A DNA stretch of 44,757 bases from JBCCGR01 sp039029195 (GTDB taxonomy: Bacteria; Pseudomonadota; Alphaproteobacteria; Rhizobiales; Rhizobiaceae): positions 1-44,757 of the forward strand of contig JBCCGR010000036.1 in NCBI GenBank assembly GCA_039029195.1, in the 5' to 3' direction. Position numbers and translations under genes: made by a program. This document shows, piece after piece, positions 44,001 to 44,757 of this stretch. Numbering within the stretch: the first letter of the stretch is position 1; every line of letters starts with the position of its first letter. Under the pieces are notes generated by a model. It had not been told where the DNA came from. It searched no databases and saw only the letters and a program-made list of their open reading frames with translations.

Positions 44001-44459
44001 ATGACCTATTCAATCGCCAGCCGCGCCCCGCAAATTCTACTTGCGTTTGCAGCCATGTTCTTTGCCTTCGCCGCAGCAAAGACCGCTGACGCATCAGTGC
44101 GAACCGTTGTTGCAAAGGTCGACATTTCAGATCAGAGGATGCGAGTTTATGTGAATGGAATTCACAAACACACATTCAAGGTTTCAACCGCTGCTCGCGG
44201 CTACCGGACACCGGTTGGTACCTGGAAGCCATACCGCATGCACAAAATGTGGTATTCTCGGAAGTACGACAATGCTCCCATGCCACACAGCGTTTTTTAC
44301 AATGGTGGCTACGCGGTACACGCGACAAATGCCATCCGGCGCCTCGGTCGCCCGGCATCCCATGGCTGTGTGAGACTTCATCCGGACAATGCCCGAAAGT
44401 TCTTCAAACTGGTTCTTGCAGCAGGGCGGGCCAACACGACCATCCGGGTAACGCGCTAG
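44001..44459 (+). CDS. L,D-transpeptidase (YkuD domain)
   Basis: A 152-residue exported enzyme that forms 3-3 cross-links in peptidoglycan or attaches proteins to it. The signal peptide ends near residue 31 (KTADA). The YkuD domain fills the rest, with an invariant His107 in YAVHAT and catalytic Cys123 in SHGCVRLHPDNA. ATG 44001 is preceded by GAGGAG. It is short for the family, holding only the catalytic domain without a LysM or PG-binding module. A strong terminator follows. Confidence 0.93.
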   Translation: MTYSIASRAPQILLAFAAMFFAFAAAKTADASVRTVVAKVDISDQRMRVYVNGIHKHTFKVSTAARGYRTPVGTWKPYRMHKMWYSRKYDNAPMPHSVFYNGGYAVHATNAIRRLGRPASHGCVRLHPDNARKFFKLVLAAGRANTTIRVTR

Positions 44460-44503
44460 TCGCACAAACACCAACGCCCAAGGCTCCCACCTCCCTGAGC
44501 CTT

Positions 44504-44540
44504 AAGTGACGGCAGACCATCGATCTGCCGTCACTTTTTT
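44504..44540 (+). terminator. Strong terminator of the L,D-transpeptidase gene
   Basis: A 13-bp stem (arms 44504-44516 and 44524-44536, loop of 7 bases) is followed by further T residues. A smaller stem, AAGGCTC/GAGCCTT, sits just upstream (44480-44503). The right arm overlaps the stop codon of the convergent gene. Confidence 0.92.
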
Positions 44541-44757
44541 ATGACCTGATCTTTCGTTCGTTCAACAATGCTCTCAACAAGGCCTTGAAGACTGTCGGCG
44601 GAAAACGGTTTTCCGATCGATAAAACGCCCTCCCGTTCCAGGAAACGTCGCGCGCCCTCGTTCAGACTGTCACCGGTGAAGAAACCAAACTTGGCGCGAA
44701 TGCCGGGCCACTCATCTTCTGCGCGCTCCAACAGTGAGGGACCATCCAATCCCGGCA
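44531..44757 (-). CDS. Receiver-domain protein, 3' end only
   Basis: The C-terminal 74 or so residues of a gene entering from beyond the right edge; the frame is open through 44755. It reads PGLDGPSLLERAE, KFGFFTGDSL and VLSIGKPFSADSL, which are the post-phosphorylation loop, the beta-4 Thr and the beta-5 Lys-Pro of a receiver domain. The ending RTKDQVIKK is the terminus of the protein, so the receiver is the last domain, as in hybrid histidine kinases. Whether a kinase precedes it cannot be seen. Confidence 0.7.
   Translation of the reverse strand, partial: PGLDGPSLLERAEDEWPGIRAKFGFFTGDSLNEGARRFLEREGVLSIGKPFSADSLQGLVESIVERTKDQVIKK

Overview
This 44.8 kb window looks like a chromosomal segment of an alphaproteobacterium, most likely of the order Hyphomicrobiales (Rhizobiales). 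The grounds are the CpdR cell-cycle response regulator next to a histidinol-phosphatase (HisN-type) and N-formylglutamate amidohydrolase pair, an RpoH promoter plus ROSE-type RNA thermometer in front of a small heat-shock gene, a DUF459/SGNH protein, an MltB-type transglycosylase and an alpha-2-macroglobulin/PbpC pair. The genus cannot be read from the sequence. No integrase, transposase, CRISPR array or rRNA was seen.

Layout. 1-7.65 kb is the most accessory-looking part. It holds the 3' end of a giant Gly/Asn/Thr-rich beta-helix surface protein, then a compact operon of three tandem tail-collar (microcystin-dependent-protein-like) genes of identical length plus a Tat-exported DUF6916-like gene, closed by a terminator, and then a GNAT acetyltransferase. 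7.6-10.1 kb (minus strand) is a divalent-metal export module: two DUF1007 periplasmic proteins and a NicO/RcnA-type permease with a His-rich loop. 10.3-14.35 kb has a multi-spanning transporter-like protein, a ribokinase and an acyl-CoA synthetase. 14.5-22.2 kb is the alpha-2-macroglobulin (with PAN domain and thioester) and penicillin-binding protein 1C pair. galU is convergent to it. A gene-free stretch of about 1 kb with a perfect 14-bp hairpin precedes gltBD (24.1-30.25 kb).

30.3-33.5 kb (minus) carries a DUF459 SGNH-fold protein lacking the usual catalytic Ser and His, a lytic transglycosylase and an Hsp20 gene with a complete heat-shock control region. 33.7-37.2 kb has an alpha/beta hydrolase, hisN and N-formylglutamate amidohydrolase (ATGA overlap), cpdR and tRNA-Val(GAC). 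37.3-40.6 kb holds two paralogous secreted proteins of unknown function on either side of a LysE-type exporter. 40.75-44.76 kb is a signalling and envelope cluster: a receiver/class III cyclase fusion, a DUF805 membrane protein, a small secreted protein, an OmpR-type regulator whose receiver closely resembles that of the cyclase, an L,D-transpeptidase, and the 3' end of another receiver-domain gene running off the edge.

Many genes act on the envelope (PbpC, alpha-2-macroglobulin, MltB-like enzyme, L,D-transpeptidase, surface beta-helix, Tat/Sec-exported proteins). The best candidates for under-described biology are the collar-protein operon behind the beta-helix protein, the duplicated secreted paralogs around LysE, the receiver-cyclase fusion, and the duplicated DUF1007 proteins with EF-hand-like loops.
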